Shown: positions 44,979 through 53,286 of the stretch, piece by piece
Position numbering within the stretch: position 1 is the stretch's first letter
How the letters are laid out: each line of letters starts with the position of its first letter
NCBI GenBank assembly: GCA_035284745.1
Contig: JAYKIL010000034.1
Coordinates: 62,001 to 126,000, forward strand
Origin: JAYKJB01 sp035284745 [NCBI: Candidatus Sericytochromatia bacterium]
Lineage (GTDB): Bacteria > Cyanobacteriota > Sericytochromatia > S15B-MN24
Length of the DNA stretch: 64,000 nt
Direction of reading: 5' to 3'
The notes under the pieces: model-generated
Seen by the model: only the letters and a program-made list of their open reading frames with translations
The model's database searches: none
What the model was told of the DNA's origin: nothing
Position numbers and translations under genes: made by a program

Positions 44979-45114
44979 GCTCATCTCCTGCGCTATTCAT
45001 CACGGCCCCTTAGTGCAGGGGCACCATTTGATTTGTAGCATCGCGCGGCGCCAAGACCTACGAGCGGCAGGCCGCTAACAGGTTGGCTGACAGGAGGTGA
45101 AAACCAGGAAATTC

Positions 45115-45675
45115 TCAGTTTTTCCAGGCCCATCGAGAGAGTAATTGATGCAAGTCACGTTCGGCTGCATTCGCCGACTCCTCTGACTTGGCAATCGCCG
45201 CGATGCGGATGTGGGCACCCCGGTAAAAAGCGTGGGCGGCAAATACCTGAAACTTCGCCTGGCTCGGCGGCTGAGCCGTCCAACTCTCGTAGAAGCCCGG
45301 CGCTCCTTTCAAAAGAAGTTCGCGTTGCGAGTAATTCTGATAGCCGAGTTTTTGTGCCAGTCGGTGGGCCTCACCACGCGCCGCCCGTACAGGAAAACGC
45401 TCCAACGGTTCCGTGCGGTCAATTTCAATGTCAATACGGTGTTTGCGGGCGCTGCCACGCGGTAACATTTCCCAGCGCTTGAGGTCACGGGGGGCTCTCC
45501 CTAGGGGGGGGAGGGCGTGAATCTCCCATTCACGTGCGCTGGGAAGTTGAAAAATATCGCTTTCCTTCGCGGACAGGGGATCAGCGCCTGCTGCCAAAGC
45601 GACGCAAGCGAGGGCGATGAAGGTAAACGTGGCTGAAAGCAGCCGGGATGAGTGCTGGGAAAAAAAAACCTGCAT
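45115..45675 (-). CDS. Secreted protein of unknown function (186 aa)
   Basis: A signal peptide (about 1-31; SATFTFIALACVALAAGA) precedes a mature domain rich in Arg and Glu with EWEIHALPPLG, HRIDIEIDRTE, LAQKLGYQNYSQRELLLKG and FAAHAFYRGAHIRIAAIAKS. The last quarter looks like an alpha/beta sandwich, with a helix SANAAERDLHQLLSRW at the end. I do not recognise the family. It is flanked by a terminator on its upstream side, so it has its own promoter. Confidence 0.58.
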   Translation of the reverse strand: MQVFFSQHSSRLLSATFTFIALACVALAAGADPLSAKESDIFQLPSAREWEIHALPPLGRAPRDLKRWEMLPRGSARKHRIDIEIDRTEPLERFPVRAARGEAHRLAQKLGYQNYSQRELLLKGAPGFYESWTAQPPSQAKFQVFAAHAFYRGAHIRIAAIAKSEESANAAERDLHQLLSRWAWKN

Positions 45676-45692
45676 CGTCAGTTTTTACTCAC

Positions 45693-45727
45693 AAAAGTGC
45701 CGCCCGAAAGGTGTCGGGCGGCTTTTT
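45693..45727 (-). terminator. Rho-independent terminator, possibly bidirectional
   Basis: A perfect 9-bp stem GCCGCCCGA (45699-45707) / TCGGGCGGC (45714-45722) encloses a 6-nt loop. On the minus strand it follows the stop of the cysteine-repeat gene and is followed by CTTTTG; on the plus strand it is followed by TTTTT. The gene order makes termination of the minus-strand transcript the likely job. Confidence 0.8.
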
Positions 45728-45770
45728 CGTTCGTCCCGTGGAAGAAGGGTTCCACGTCGGGTTTTTCGAC

Positions 45771-46847
45771 CTAGTGGCCGCCTTTGTAGCTCCAGCGCAA
45801 GCCGAGGGTTGGACCCCCGAAATCGGCTTGGTGGGCTGTCACCAAGTAGCCAGCCGTCAAGCCAAAGGAACCACGGCCGAACTTCATACCCAAGTCCAAT
45901 CGGGGTTCTACGGCCCAGAGCAGGCGCGCTTCCAGAAGATTGTTCACGCCTCCCGCTTGCGTCGTGCGGAACATGGCGCCACCGCCGAGCAGTGCGCCCA
46001 CATCCGCCCGAACGGGGCCGACGTCGAGACCCACCTTGGGCAGGAAGCCCGCGTAAGGTACGTACCAGGGGCCCGGTGTGCCGGTCTGTCCCACTTGGAA
46101 CGCGTGATTGAATTGACCGCCCAGAGAGAAATGCGAGTTGAGGGCCATGTTTTTCTCGCTGGAAAAGATGATGTGTTGGTTCGTCGCTCCACCCAGCGCG
46201 GGCAAGAAGCGAATGCTCGCAGACTTAACCGACTTGTGGTTCCCCAAATGCTTCTTCCAGCCTTTCTGCTTGCGACAGCAGGCGGAACAGCAGGACTTTT
46301 GTGATTTTTCACCGCAGGCACCGGAGCAGGCGGCTTTGGCACCCGACTTGCAGGCACCGGAGCAGGCGGCTTTAGCACCCGACTTGCAGGCACCGGCGCA
46401 GGCGGCTTTGGCACCCGACTTGCAGGCACCGGCGCAGGCGGCTTTGTCGCCCGACTTGCAGGCACCGGAGCAGGCGGCTTTGTCGCCCGACTTGCAGGCA
46501 CCGGAACAGGCGGCTTTGGCACCCGACTTGCAGGCACCGGAGCAGGCGGCTTGGTCGCTGCAAGAATGGTGACTTTTCGCGGTTGACGCGCAGCAGTCGC
46601 CCTTTGCTGTTGTCTTGGACGGCTTGCTTTCCGATTTCACTGCTGGCTTACAGCAGTCTGAAACCGCCTGCTTTGCCTTGTTCGGCGCGTGGCTGGAATC
46701 TTTTTTAGCGGAAGCTTCAGACTTCGCCGAAGTTCCGTGGGCCGCTGTGTTGCCGTGGTGGGAGTGGGCCACCGCGACCCCCACTGGCATTGACCAGAGG
46801 GCCCAGGCCGCTGTGGCGGCCACAATAAATTTGGTGAGGCGCATCAT
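45771..46847 (-). CDS. Secreted cysteine-repeat protein (7 x CxxxC) with C-terminal beta domain
   Basis: A 358-aa protein with a signal peptide (about 1-27), then a His-containing stretch HSHHG, two DCC pairs (65-66, 85-86) and seven tandem 12-residue units of the form AACSGACKSGAK (about 100-180). Each unit holds a CxxxC pair. A KSCCSACC motif follows, for 23 cysteines in total between 65 and 191. Residues about 205-358 form a Gly/aromatic beta-rich region resembling an outer-membrane barrel segment (AGFLPKVGLDVGPVRADVGALLGGGAMF, FGLTAGYLVTAHQ). I do not know this architecture. Many spaced thiols suggest metal storage or sequestration (copper or zinc) or a disulfide network outside the cytosol. 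Confidence 0.7.
   Translation of the reverse strand: MMRLTKFIVAATAAWALWSMPVGVAVAHSHHGNTAAHGTSAKSEASAKKDSSHAPNKAKQAVSDCCKPAVKSESKPSKTTAKGDCCASTAKSHHSCSDQAACSGACKSGAKAACSGACKSGDKAACSGACKSGDKAACAGACKSGAKAACAGACKSGAKAACSGACKSGAKAACSGACGEKSQKSCCSACCRKQKGWKKHLGNHKSVKSASIRFLPALGGATNQHIIFSSEKNMALNSHFSLGGQFNHAFQVGQTGTPGPWYVPYAGFLPKVGLDVGPVRADVGALLGGGAMFRTTQAGGVNNLLEARLLWAVEPRLDLGMKFGRGSFGLTAGYLVTAHQADFGGPTLGLRWSYKGGH
46314..46552. repeat. Seven contiguous 36-bp repeats encoding the CxxxC units
   Basis: Units begin at 46314, 46350, 46386, 46422, 46458, 46494 and 46530 and each encodes 12 residues in the minus-strand gene. They are near-identical, with Ser/Ala and Ala/Asp changes at two codons. They are directly adjacent with no spacers, so this is not a CRISPR array. 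High nucleotide identity implies recent duplication or gene conversion. Confidence 0.92.
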
Positions 46848-47079
46848 GAATTCTTTCTCTGGTTCGGTAACACGCTGGGTTCAGCGCATGGGGACATTGT
46901 AGGCTGACCATATGCTCACGCTGTGCTCCAAGCCTTCAAGGTCTTGATGTTTCAGCGTTGGAGACAAGCAGCCACCAGAACGTCTATAGTTTAACTCAAA
47001 ATTTTTTCATTTGCAGTCTAAATTTAGTTTTTTCTATTTTCTGGTGGCGCCTGAAACCCTTGTCGCGAAGTAAGTGGTG
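46848..47079. other. Intergenic region between dps and the cysteine-repeat gene
   Basis: About 230 bp with a markedly AT-rich block at 46988-47040. It contains the palindrome CTAAATTTAG followed by TTTTTT at about 47017-47032, which could be a weak terminator-like or operator element. The promoter of the cysteine-repeat gene should lie here, but I see no consensus pair that I would defend. Confidence 0.35.
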
Positions 47080-47550
47080 TTAGTCCTCAAGCAACGAACG
47101 TAGCATCCAGGCCGTTTTTTCGTGGGTTCGTAAACGTTGTGTCAGTAGATCACATGTCGCTTGGTCGCCAGCATTTTCAGCGGCTCGAAAAGCCTCTCGG
47201 GCTGTGCGCGCCACCGTCTCATGACTTTCAACCAGACGTTGAAGCATTTCCGGCGCCTTGGGAATTTCTTCCTCTTCGTGAATATGCGAGAGGGCAATAA
47301 ATTGACGCCAAGTGCCTGGAGCCGGGAAACCTAATGCGCGTATTCGCTCGGCGATGACATCTACAGCAATCGCGAGTTCCAGGTATTGCGCCTCAAACAT
47401 CGTATGAAGCGTTTGAAACAAGGGACCGGTCACATTCCAGTGAAAATTATGCGTTTTTAGGTACAACGTGTAGGTGTCCGCTAAGACTTGGGCGAGTCCC
47501 TTTGCGATTTGTTCTCGCGTATGAGTTTCCAGACCGATGTTGACTGTCAT
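47080..47550 (-). CDS. dps: Dps-family ferritin-like DNA-protection protein
   Basis: A 156-aa four-helix protein. ATG 47550 has AAGGAGG upstream. The ferroxidase-site residues of Dps are visible as H37 in NFHWNVTG, H49 in TLHTMFE and E53, with SHIHEEEEIP and the final helix HEKTAWMLRSLLED. Dps dodecamers oxidise and store iron with hydrogen peroxide and shield DNA during stress. It lies alone between the cysteine-repeat gene and the EF-hand gene. There is no long Lys-rich N-terminal tail, so DNA binding may be weak. Confidence 0.93.
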   Translation of the reverse strand: MTVNIGLETHTREQIAKGLAQVLADTYTLYLKTHNFHWNVTGPLFQTLHTMFEAQYLELAIAVDVIAERIRALGFPAPGTWRQFIALSHIHEEEEIPKAPEMLQRLVESHETVARTAREAFRAAENAGDQATCDLLTQRLRTHEKTAWMLRSLLED

Positions 47551-47749
47551 CAAGTTTCCTCCTTGCCGGCGTGAGAGCACCCCGAATTCCGAGCAGAATT
47601 GAGAACCCCAAGTTCGCTAAGGGTCTTGGCGGACGGGTTGTTTCTGCAGGATGGGCCCCTGGAAATGATTCTTTCTTGAATTCACGAGGGTATCATTGGC
47701 AATTGTGCCGGTATTTATCGGATCATTCTGGTCGCGATCACAACAATAA

Positions 47750-47775
47750 GGCCTCGGTGTCATCACACCGAGGCC
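47750..47775 (-). terminator. Rho-independent terminator of the EF-hand gene
   Basis: A perfect 11-bp stem GGCCTCGGTGT (47750-47760) / ACACCGAGGCC (47765-47775) with a CATC loop lies 24 bp beyond the EF-hand gene stop. On the minus strand it is followed by TTATTGTTG, a moderately U-rich tail. Confidence 0.65.
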
Positions 47776-47799
47776 GTGGCTCCAAGATAGAAACTTGTT

Positions 47800-48084
47800 C
47801 TAGAAAAGACCGTTAATTCCTAACTTGACCCAGGCCGCAAGGCCCTCAAAAAATCCAACTTGTCCGTCCCGATTCGTGTCCACTTCTGTCGCAACTGCCT
47901 GCGCCACTAATGCTTCGTGGGTGACAAATTGTCCGAGGGGTGAAGACCGTTGGAAAAAATCTTTCGCTCTTCCCGTAACCTCGGGATAAACACCGAAGGC
48001 CGGAAGATGAGTCATGTTGATCCAGCCATCTTGGTTACGGTCGTAGTTCTTCATCAGGTTGCGAGTGTATTGCTGGATATTCAT
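47800..48084 (-). CDS. Small EF-hand protein
   Basis: A 94-aa protein with two EF-hand-like loops: YDRNQDGWIN near residues 14-23 and DTNRDGQVGFFE near 69-80. Both keep the D-x-N-x-D-G spacing and acidic positions expected for calcium binding; the first loop lacks an obvious final Glu. No signal peptide is visible. Its gene has a strong upstream AGGAG-type site (GAGGAGAGCCC before the ATG at 48084) and its own terminator. Bacterial EF-hand proteins of this size are calcium buffers or sensors; the partner is unknown. Confidence 0.75.
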   Translation of the reverse strand: MNIQQYTRNLMKNYDRNQDGWINMTHLPAFGVYPEVTGRAKDFFQRSSPLGQFVTHEALVAQAVATEVDTNRDGQVGFFEGLAAWVKLGINGLF

Positions 48085-48184
48085 TTTGGGCTCTCCTCGT
48101 GACGCGCTGAAAGTCGTTAGTCCTATATCCGCGCGTTTCCGGAAAATCCGGCTAAGAGAAGATGTTTAACGCAATAAGAATTCC

Positions 48185-49603
48185 TTAAGAAATTGATGTG
48201 GCCGCGTCCTCAAGGCACAGGACCGGATCGGCCTGTAGTGCGTTCATCATCAAGAGGTTGCGGTCAAAACCGTCCGGGTCGTTGGCGAGGTGTCCGCGTT
48301 CCGCAAGTAACGACTTGATGGTTTCAACGTCGGCGGCTGCGAGGTCATCAGGGGACAAGCAGGCTGCAACACCGAGGGCAGCGCCCAGCGTGACATTGTA
48401 TTGAACAAGCCTACACACCGAGTGCGCGAAAGGGGTGTAACCCGCTGCCCGAGACGCAATTCCCAAATTCGAAATAAAGCGGGCGATGCCTGCGTCGATG
48501 TTAACGTGCGCGGTGATCGGGCCGGGCACCGCAACAGCGCGGAAGCCTCTAAAGTCAGGATAATAGCAGAAGGTGCCGACGCTTCGGGCGGGGACCTCTG
48601 TGGCAAGGTCCCGCAGTGTGAGACGCCGTCTCGTATCCAGGGCGTGCCGGGTTTGCCTGACATAGATTCCCGAGGGTAATTCGACGAAGGCATTTTTCCA
48701 ACCCAGTTCCTCCCGCAGGAACCTCTCGAAGTGCTGGGCTTCGCTCCGGAAAAAGTCGTCCGCTCCTTCACGGGAGAGTCGTAACAAGGTGGCGGCATCT
48801 TCACTGAAATAGATGAGGCCATTCCAAGAAGTGATATCGGGACCTATCACAGCGACGTTGAAGCCGTCTGCCTCAAATTGATACGCGGGATTTCCCAGCC
48901 CTTGGGTCTCTCGCCATCGCTGGAAGGCCAAACCCAGGTGGGGTGGTCCGATCAGCAGATAGTCTTCGCCTTGCTCCAGGTCAAGAAATGCGCGGGCGCC
49001 AAACATTCGTTGTCGCAGTGCTTCCAGTTGGGGGTCCTGTCCCAGTGCCTGGCACGTGGCCATGATGGTGGCGGGCGTCACGCCGCGAACGACCGGCAGT
49101 GGGCTGATTCCAAGCCGTTTGTTGAGACCGTAATCTGTAAACCCGTCGCTGAAGCGCATTCCGGCCGCTTCAGCCAGGTCGGCGTCGGGGGTGGCATCAA
49201 TGAACGCTTTGGCAATCAGTGAATCTCTTTCAAGTTCCACACTTCGGAGCCGCCTGTCTTGCAGGGTGACGCCTTTCCAGTGTTCTCGAAGGATTTCAAC
49301 CCCGGCGCTACGGAGCATCGATTCTAATTCAGCCGCTCCACGTTTGGCCTGCAGGGCGACCAACGAAACACCCGCCTGCGTCAGAAACTGGCTGAAGATG
49401 CCATCTTCGGGGGACTGCACCGGTGCTTTAAGGTGTCGCGCATCCCGATCAACGAAGGCCAGACCATCCTCTGTGAGCAATCCGCCCAGCATCGCGTTCG
49501 GAGAGACCAACAGTCCCACCCGACTGCCCGTCTGGGCGGCGGCAACGGCAGCAAGACAACCTTCGGTTTCATTGCCGATCACAAGAATATCGAAATCATG
49601 CAT
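48185..49603 (-). CDS. FAD-dependent oxidoreductase at the end of the Suf operon
   Basis: A 472-aa flavoprotein from ATG 49603. The N-terminal dinucleotide fold FDILVIGNETEGCLAAVAAAQ resembles the PF12831-type FAD oxidoreductases, followed by NAMLGGLLTEDG and, further on, AKAFIDATPDADLAEAAG. The usual GxGxxG reads GNETEG, so the central Gly is replaced by Glu. The C-terminal half (VRQTRHALDTRRRLTLRDL, GAALGVAACLS) matches the glucose-inhibited-division/mercuric-reductase-like group seen with unknown substrates. It lies 34 bp behind nfu. The link with iron-sulfur assembly is positional only. Confidence 0.75.
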   Translation of the reverse strand: MHDFDILVIGNETEGCLAAVAAAQTGSRVGLLVSPNAMLGGLLTEDGLAFVDRDARHLKAPVQSPEDGIFSQFLTQAGVSLVALQAKRGAAELESMLRSAGVEILREHWKGVTLQDRRLRSVELERDSLIAKAFIDATPDADLAEAAGMRFSDGFTDYGLNKRLGISPLPVVRGVTPATIMATCQALGQDPQLEALRQRMFGARAFLDLEQGEDYLLIGPPHLGLAFQRWRETQGLGNPAYQFEADGFNVAVIGPDITSWNGLIYFSEDAATLLRLSREGADDFFRSEAQHFERFLREELGWKNAFVELPSGIYVRQTRHALDTRRRLTLRDLATEVPARSVGTFCYYPDFRGFRAVAVPGPITAHVNIDAGIARFISNLGIASRAAGYTPFAHSVCRLVQYNVTLGAALGVAACLSPDDLAAADVETIKSLLAERGHLANDPDGFDRNLLMMNALQADPVLCLEDAATSIS

Positions 49604-49637
49604 GTGCGTTCCCGTGGATGTCGTGTTGGAATGAGAC

Positions 49638-50201
49638 TCAGACAGCAATGACCTGGATTTTCGGTTCGATGGTTTGCAATAAGGCTTCAATGCCAGCCAT
49701 CGTCCCTGTAATCGAACTGGGACAAGTGCCACAGGCCCCTTGGTAGTGAATGCTGAGTTGATCGCCTGCCAAACCGACGACTTCCAGCCCCCCTCCATCC
49801 ATCATCAATGCCGGGCGAACTCGGTCATCGAGCAAAGCGTTGATTTTTTCAAGCCGGGCACGGTCCGCGTCACTGAGCGTATCGGGCGAGAGTTTGGCGG
49901 CGGCGGGACCGGCAAAGGCCCTTTGGATGGCACCGGCATCGGCTTCGCGGATGGGCACAGCCAGCGCACGTTCCAATTCAGGCCATACGGCGCGACCATC
50001 CTGCACGACCGTCAGATATCGGTCAACATAGTACACCTCGGTCACGTGGGGAATCGCAAAGAGTGCCTTCGCGAGTGGGTCGTCGCTGGCCTGCTCTGGC
50101 GAGTCGTAGGAGCGTGCGGTCCCCAAGGTGAGCGCTTCCTTGAGCACAAAGCGTTTCGCGTTGGGGTTTGGTGTAAATTCGATTTCAGCGATCTTCGGCA
50201 T
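49638..50201 (-). CDS. Nfu-type iron-sulfur carrier
   Basis: A 187-aa protein with an Nfu/NifU N-terminal domain (1-85; IEFTPNPNAKRFVL) and a NifU-like C-domain (about 112-187) bearing the cluster-ligating CxxC in GACGTCPSS (C157, C160). Two chains share a 4Fe-4S cluster through these cysteines and pass it to apo-proteins. It follows sufU by 36 bp in the same orientation, so it is part of the Suf operon. Full length and both domains suggest a functional carrier. Confidence 0.93.
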   Translation of the reverse strand: MPKIAEIEFTPNPNAKRFVLKEALTLGTARSYDSPEQASDDPLAKALFAIPHVTEVYYVDRYLTVVQDGRAVWPELERALAVPIREADAGAIQRAFAGPAAAKLSPDTLSDADRARLEKINALLDDRVRPALMMDGGGLEVVGLAGDQLSIHYQGACGTCPSSITGTMAGIEALLQTIEPKIQVIAV

Positions 50202-50237
50202 AAGACAAAACCTCGATGGGGACGTGTGGCGTATTCT

Positions 50238-50732
50238 TCAAGGGGCTGGCGAACCCGAACCCGGAACGGGGTCCCCACTCCCCTCGGTTGAACTCGAGGC
50301 TTCACCGCTTAATGCGGCTTGAAGAGTGTGCCAAGGCAATACGGCACATTTGACGCGCGCCGGAAGATTCGCAATGCCGGAAAAAGCCTGTAGGTAACGG
50401 TTGCCGTTGTTTTCTGATGAGATTGAGTCTGTTTGACCGGTCACCACTTGCCGGAAGTCTTGCACCAAGGTTTTGACGCTTTCGATGGATTTTCCCTTGA
50501 CCTGGGTCGTCATGATGGAGGCAGAGGCCTGACAAATGGCGCAACTCTGGCCCTCAAACCGTATTTCGTCGATGGCGTCTTGGGAAAGCCTCGCCGTCAA
50601 CCAAATATGGTCTCCGCACAGCGGGTTCAACCCCTCGCTGTGATGCGTCGCATCTGCGACCTTTCCGTAGTTTCTCGGCTTTTTGTTGTGTTCGAGAATG
50701 AGTTGATTGTAGAGGGCGTTAGGAGATGTCAT
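50238..50732 (-). CDS. sufU: SufU-like zinc-dependent sulfur-transfer protein
   Basis: A 164-aa IscU-fold protein. ATG 50732 overlaps the sufS stop (ATGA), indicating coupled translation. Zinc and catalytic residues match SufU: C39 and D41 in NPLCGD, C64 in GQSCAIC, C129 in RVKCAVLPW. SufU accepts sulfur from SufS rather than acting as a scaffold in Bacillus-type systems. The C-terminus carries an extra Ser/Gly/Pro-rich tail of about 20 residues. Confidence 0.93.
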   Translation of the reverse strand: MTSPNALYNQLILEHNKKPRNYGKVADATHHSEGLNPLCGDHIWLTARLSQDAIDEIRFEGQSCAICQASASIMTTQVKGKSIESVKTLVQDFRQVVTGQTDSISSENNGNRYLQAFSGIANLPARVKCAVLPWHTLQAALSGEASSSTEGSGDPVPGSGSPAP

Positions 50733-51973
50733 CCGTGAAAAAGCTCCGAAACTGCTGTCAATCCTCGCACCAGCGCCTCGCATTCTTCCAGCGTGTTGTA
50801 AAAGGTGAACGATGCACGGGCCGTGGCGGGTACGCCCAGTCGTTTCATCAGCGGTTGTGCGCAGTGATGTCCTGCGCGGATGGCAATCCCCCCGGCATCC
50901 AACACGCTCCCTACATCGTGGGGATGAACGCCTTTAACCTCAAAGGAAATAACGGCCGCCTTCTGCGGAGCTGTTCCGATCAGGCGCACGTACGGAAGTT
51001 CGGCCAAAAGGCTGGTTGCGTGGGTCAGCAACGTGTTTTCATAGGCTGCAATCCGTTCGATGCCAATGTCTTGCAGGTATCGCAGAGCTTCTCCCAATCC
51101 CACCGCGGCGGCGATGGAAGGGGTGCCTGCCTCAAACTTGTACGGTAGGTCGTTGTAGGTGGTCTGTGAGAAACTGACGGTTCGGATCATATCGCCGCCC
51201 CCCTGCCAAGGGGGCATTGCTTCCAAAAATTGCCGTTTGCCGTACAGAACCCCGATGCCAGTTGGACCGCAAAGCTTATGGCCTGAAAATACGTAAAAAT
51301 CGGCGCCCAACGACTGTACGTCGACCCGGGTGTGAAGAACCGCTTGGGCCCCATCGACCAATACCGGTATTCCCTGCGCGTGTGCCGCCACAATGATCTC
51401 GCGGATGGGGACAATGGTGCCCAGCGCATTAGAAATGTGGGTTATCGCAACAAGGCGGGTATTCGGGCCTATCCTTTCAATCACATCGCGCGCTAAAAGG
51501 CTTCCATCGTCTTGGATTGGGGCGACGACAAGTTTTGCGTCACGTTCTTTACAGATCATTTGCCACGGAACCAAATTCGCGTGGTGCTCCAGTTCCGAGA
51601 TGAGAACCTCATCTCCTGCACGCAGGTTGGTCCTTCCCCAACTGTTTGCCACCAAATTAATGGCCTCGGTGGTGCCACGAGTGAAGATAATTTCTTCACG
51701 TTCGGCCGCATTGAGAAATTGCTTGACTGTGTCCCGTGCGGCTTCATAGGCCCCTGTCGCCTCCTGGCTCAACGTGTGGACCCCACGATGAACATTGGCG
51801 TGCTCGAAACTGTGATAGCGCACCAATCGTTCAATCACTCGTTGCGGCATTTGGGCGCTGGCCGCGTTGTCCAGATACACCAGCGGGTTCCCATTGACCT
51901 GGCGCCCAAGAATGGGGAAGTCTGCTCGAATTAATTCAACAGGCAACAACGGGGACGTCACGGAGATGCTCAT
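50729..51973 (-). CDS. sufS: Cysteine desulfurase SufS
   Basis: A 414-aa PLP enzyme that takes sulfur from cysteine as a persulfide. The PLP lysine is K233 in SGHKLCGP and the catalytic cysteine is C371 in RAGHHCAQPLM. LDNAASAQMP and the ELEHHANLVPW segment are typical of the SufS/CsdA (group II) type. It overlaps sufD upstream and sufU downstream by 4 nt each, so the three are translationally coupled. Confidence 0.96.
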   Translation of the reverse strand: MSISVTSPLLPVELIRADFPILGRQVNGNPLVYLDNAASAQMPQRVIERLVRYHSFEHANVHRGVHTLSQEATGAYEAARDTVKQFLNAAEREEIIFTRGTTEAINLVANSWGRTNLRAGDEVLISELEHHANLVPWQMICKERDAKLVVAPIQDDGSLLARDVIERIGPNTRLVAITHISNALGTIVPIREIIVAAHAQGIPVLVDGAQAVLHTRVDVQSLGADFYVFSGHKLCGPTGIGVLYGKRQFLEAMPPWQGGGDMIRTVSFSQTTYNDLPYKFEAGTPSIAAAVGLGEALRYLQDIGIERIAAYENTLLTHATSLLAELPYVRLIGTAPQKAAVISFEVKGVHPHDVGSVLDAGGIAIRAGHHCAQPLMKRLGVPATARASFTFYNTLEECEALVRGLTAVSELFHG

Positions 51974-53283
51974 TTTTTCGACTCCGCGCGCTGGGTGCGC
52001 CCCAGCACGACGGCCTGCAGCTGCTTACGCAAACTGTGGATCGGAATGTTCTCTAATACCTCGGCAGCGAAAGCGAAGGTCAAGAGCGCGCGCGCATCCG
52101 ATTCCGAAATGCCGCGGGCTCTTAGATAGAACAGCTGCTCCTCGTCCAGTTGGCCAATGGCCGCTCCGTGGGCGCACTTCACATCGTCTGCTTCAATGGC
52201 TAGTTCGGGTTTCGTGTCAATTCGTGAGTCGCTCGAGAGTAATAGACCCCGGGAGGACTGAGCAGAGTCCGTCTGCTGCGCTTGCGGGTGGACTCGAATC
52301 AGCCCTCGGAAAACAGCGTGAGAGCAGCCATCAAGAATCATCCGTTGCGACTGACGGCTTTGACCGTGGGGCTTCCGATGAATCAATTGCGAGCGGGTAT
52401 CCGCCTCTTGGTCGCCGGCGAGCAGTGCCAAACCGTCTAGGGTGGCGTTCATTTCTGTCTCAACCCCGTCAATGCTGACATCAAAACGTGACAGGCGGCC
52501 CCCGAGCGTAATATTGCGCAATGTGTATCGGGCCCGTAGCCCGAGATTCGCCGCACATCGCTCAAAATGACAGCCCATACGACTCTCGCTTTGGACTCGA
52601 ATGTGTGTGAGCTCGCTCTCTTCCCCCACCGCTACCTCCGTGATGGCGTGCACTGCCTGGACAGTTTCGTGGGTGGCGACGTAGGTTTGAACCACGGTTG
52701 CCTTGGAGCGAGGCCCGGTCGAAATCCAGATGCGAGGAGCAATGCGAACGCCTTCTCTCGCGCCACTTGAGACGAAAAGAAGGTGGATGGGACGGGGCTC
52801 GTTGACACCGGGCGGAACTTCCAAGCAGGCCCCTTCACGCCCGAAAAGGGTTGCCAAAGCTGTCATGGTATCGCTCTCGGGCGGTGCAATGCTTCCCAGT
52901 GCGCGCGGCCCGTCCGTGTCGTTTAATGTGCCAAGCGGACGAAGAACGATGGACCCCAATTCACTGAGGTTGCTCAACTCGGGCGAGAAGTAACCGTCCA
53001 CAAAAGTCAGGCGGCGCCCCTCCGCTTCCGGCAGTATGAACCTTGAAATGTCGGGGAGCAGAATGTGCCCCGCACGCGCTGGAGTCTGGTACGTATGCTC
53101 GAGCAAAGGAACCAGTGTCATGAATCTCCAGTCTTCCTCGTGTGCCGTGGGCAAAGCGGCATCCTGGAGATATGTCCGCGCTCTTTCCTGCAATCCCTGC
53201 GTCACGGATGGTGTTGTGATGGGCTGTTGTGAGTCGGTCAGTGCCGATGCCAACCAATGTCGCGAATCTGTCAGCGCCGACAT
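51970..53283 (-). CDS. sufD: SufD scaffold subunit
   Basis: A 437-aa SufBD-family beta-helix protein (EDWRFMTLVPL near the N-terminus, CSHAVFRGLIRVHPQAQ-type core, HGAAIGQLDEEQLFYLRARG at the C-terminus). It forms the SufBC2D complex on which iron-sulfur clusters are built. The gene lies 3 bp after sufC and overlaps sufS by 4 nt. Length and the C-terminal Suf signature are complete. Confidence 0.95.
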   Translation of the reverse strand: MSALTDSRHWLASALTDSQQPITTPSVTQGLQERARTYLQDAALPTAHEEDWRFMTLVPLLEHTYQTPARAGHILLPDISRFILPEAEGRRLTFVDGYFSPELSNLSELGSIVLRPLGTLNDTDGPRALGSIAPPESDTMTALATLFGREGACLEVPPGVNEPRPIHLLFVSSGAREGVRIAPRIWISTGPRSKATVVQTYVATHETVQAVHAITEVAVGEESELTHIRVQSESRMGCHFERCAANLGLRARYTLRNITLGGRLSRFDVSIDGVETEMNATLDGLALLAGDQEADTRSQLIHRKPHGQSRQSQRMILDGCSHAVFRGLIRVHPQAQQTDSAQSSRGLLLSSDSRIDTKPELAIEADDVKCAHGAAIGQLDEEQLFYLRARGISESDARALLTFAFAAEVLENIPIHSLRKQLQAVVLGRTQRAESKK

Positions 53284-53286
53284 GAC

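Noticed and set aside
46314-46552. 36-bp repeats as a possible CRISPR array
   Set aside because: The units are contiguous with no spacers, stay in one reading frame, and no cas genes are present.
45944-46572. Open frames with Pro/Ala repeats on both strands over the cysteine-repeat region
   Set aside because: They are other-frame readings of the 36-bp repeat. The minus-strand 358-aa frame has a signal peptide and ordered cysteines and is the real one.
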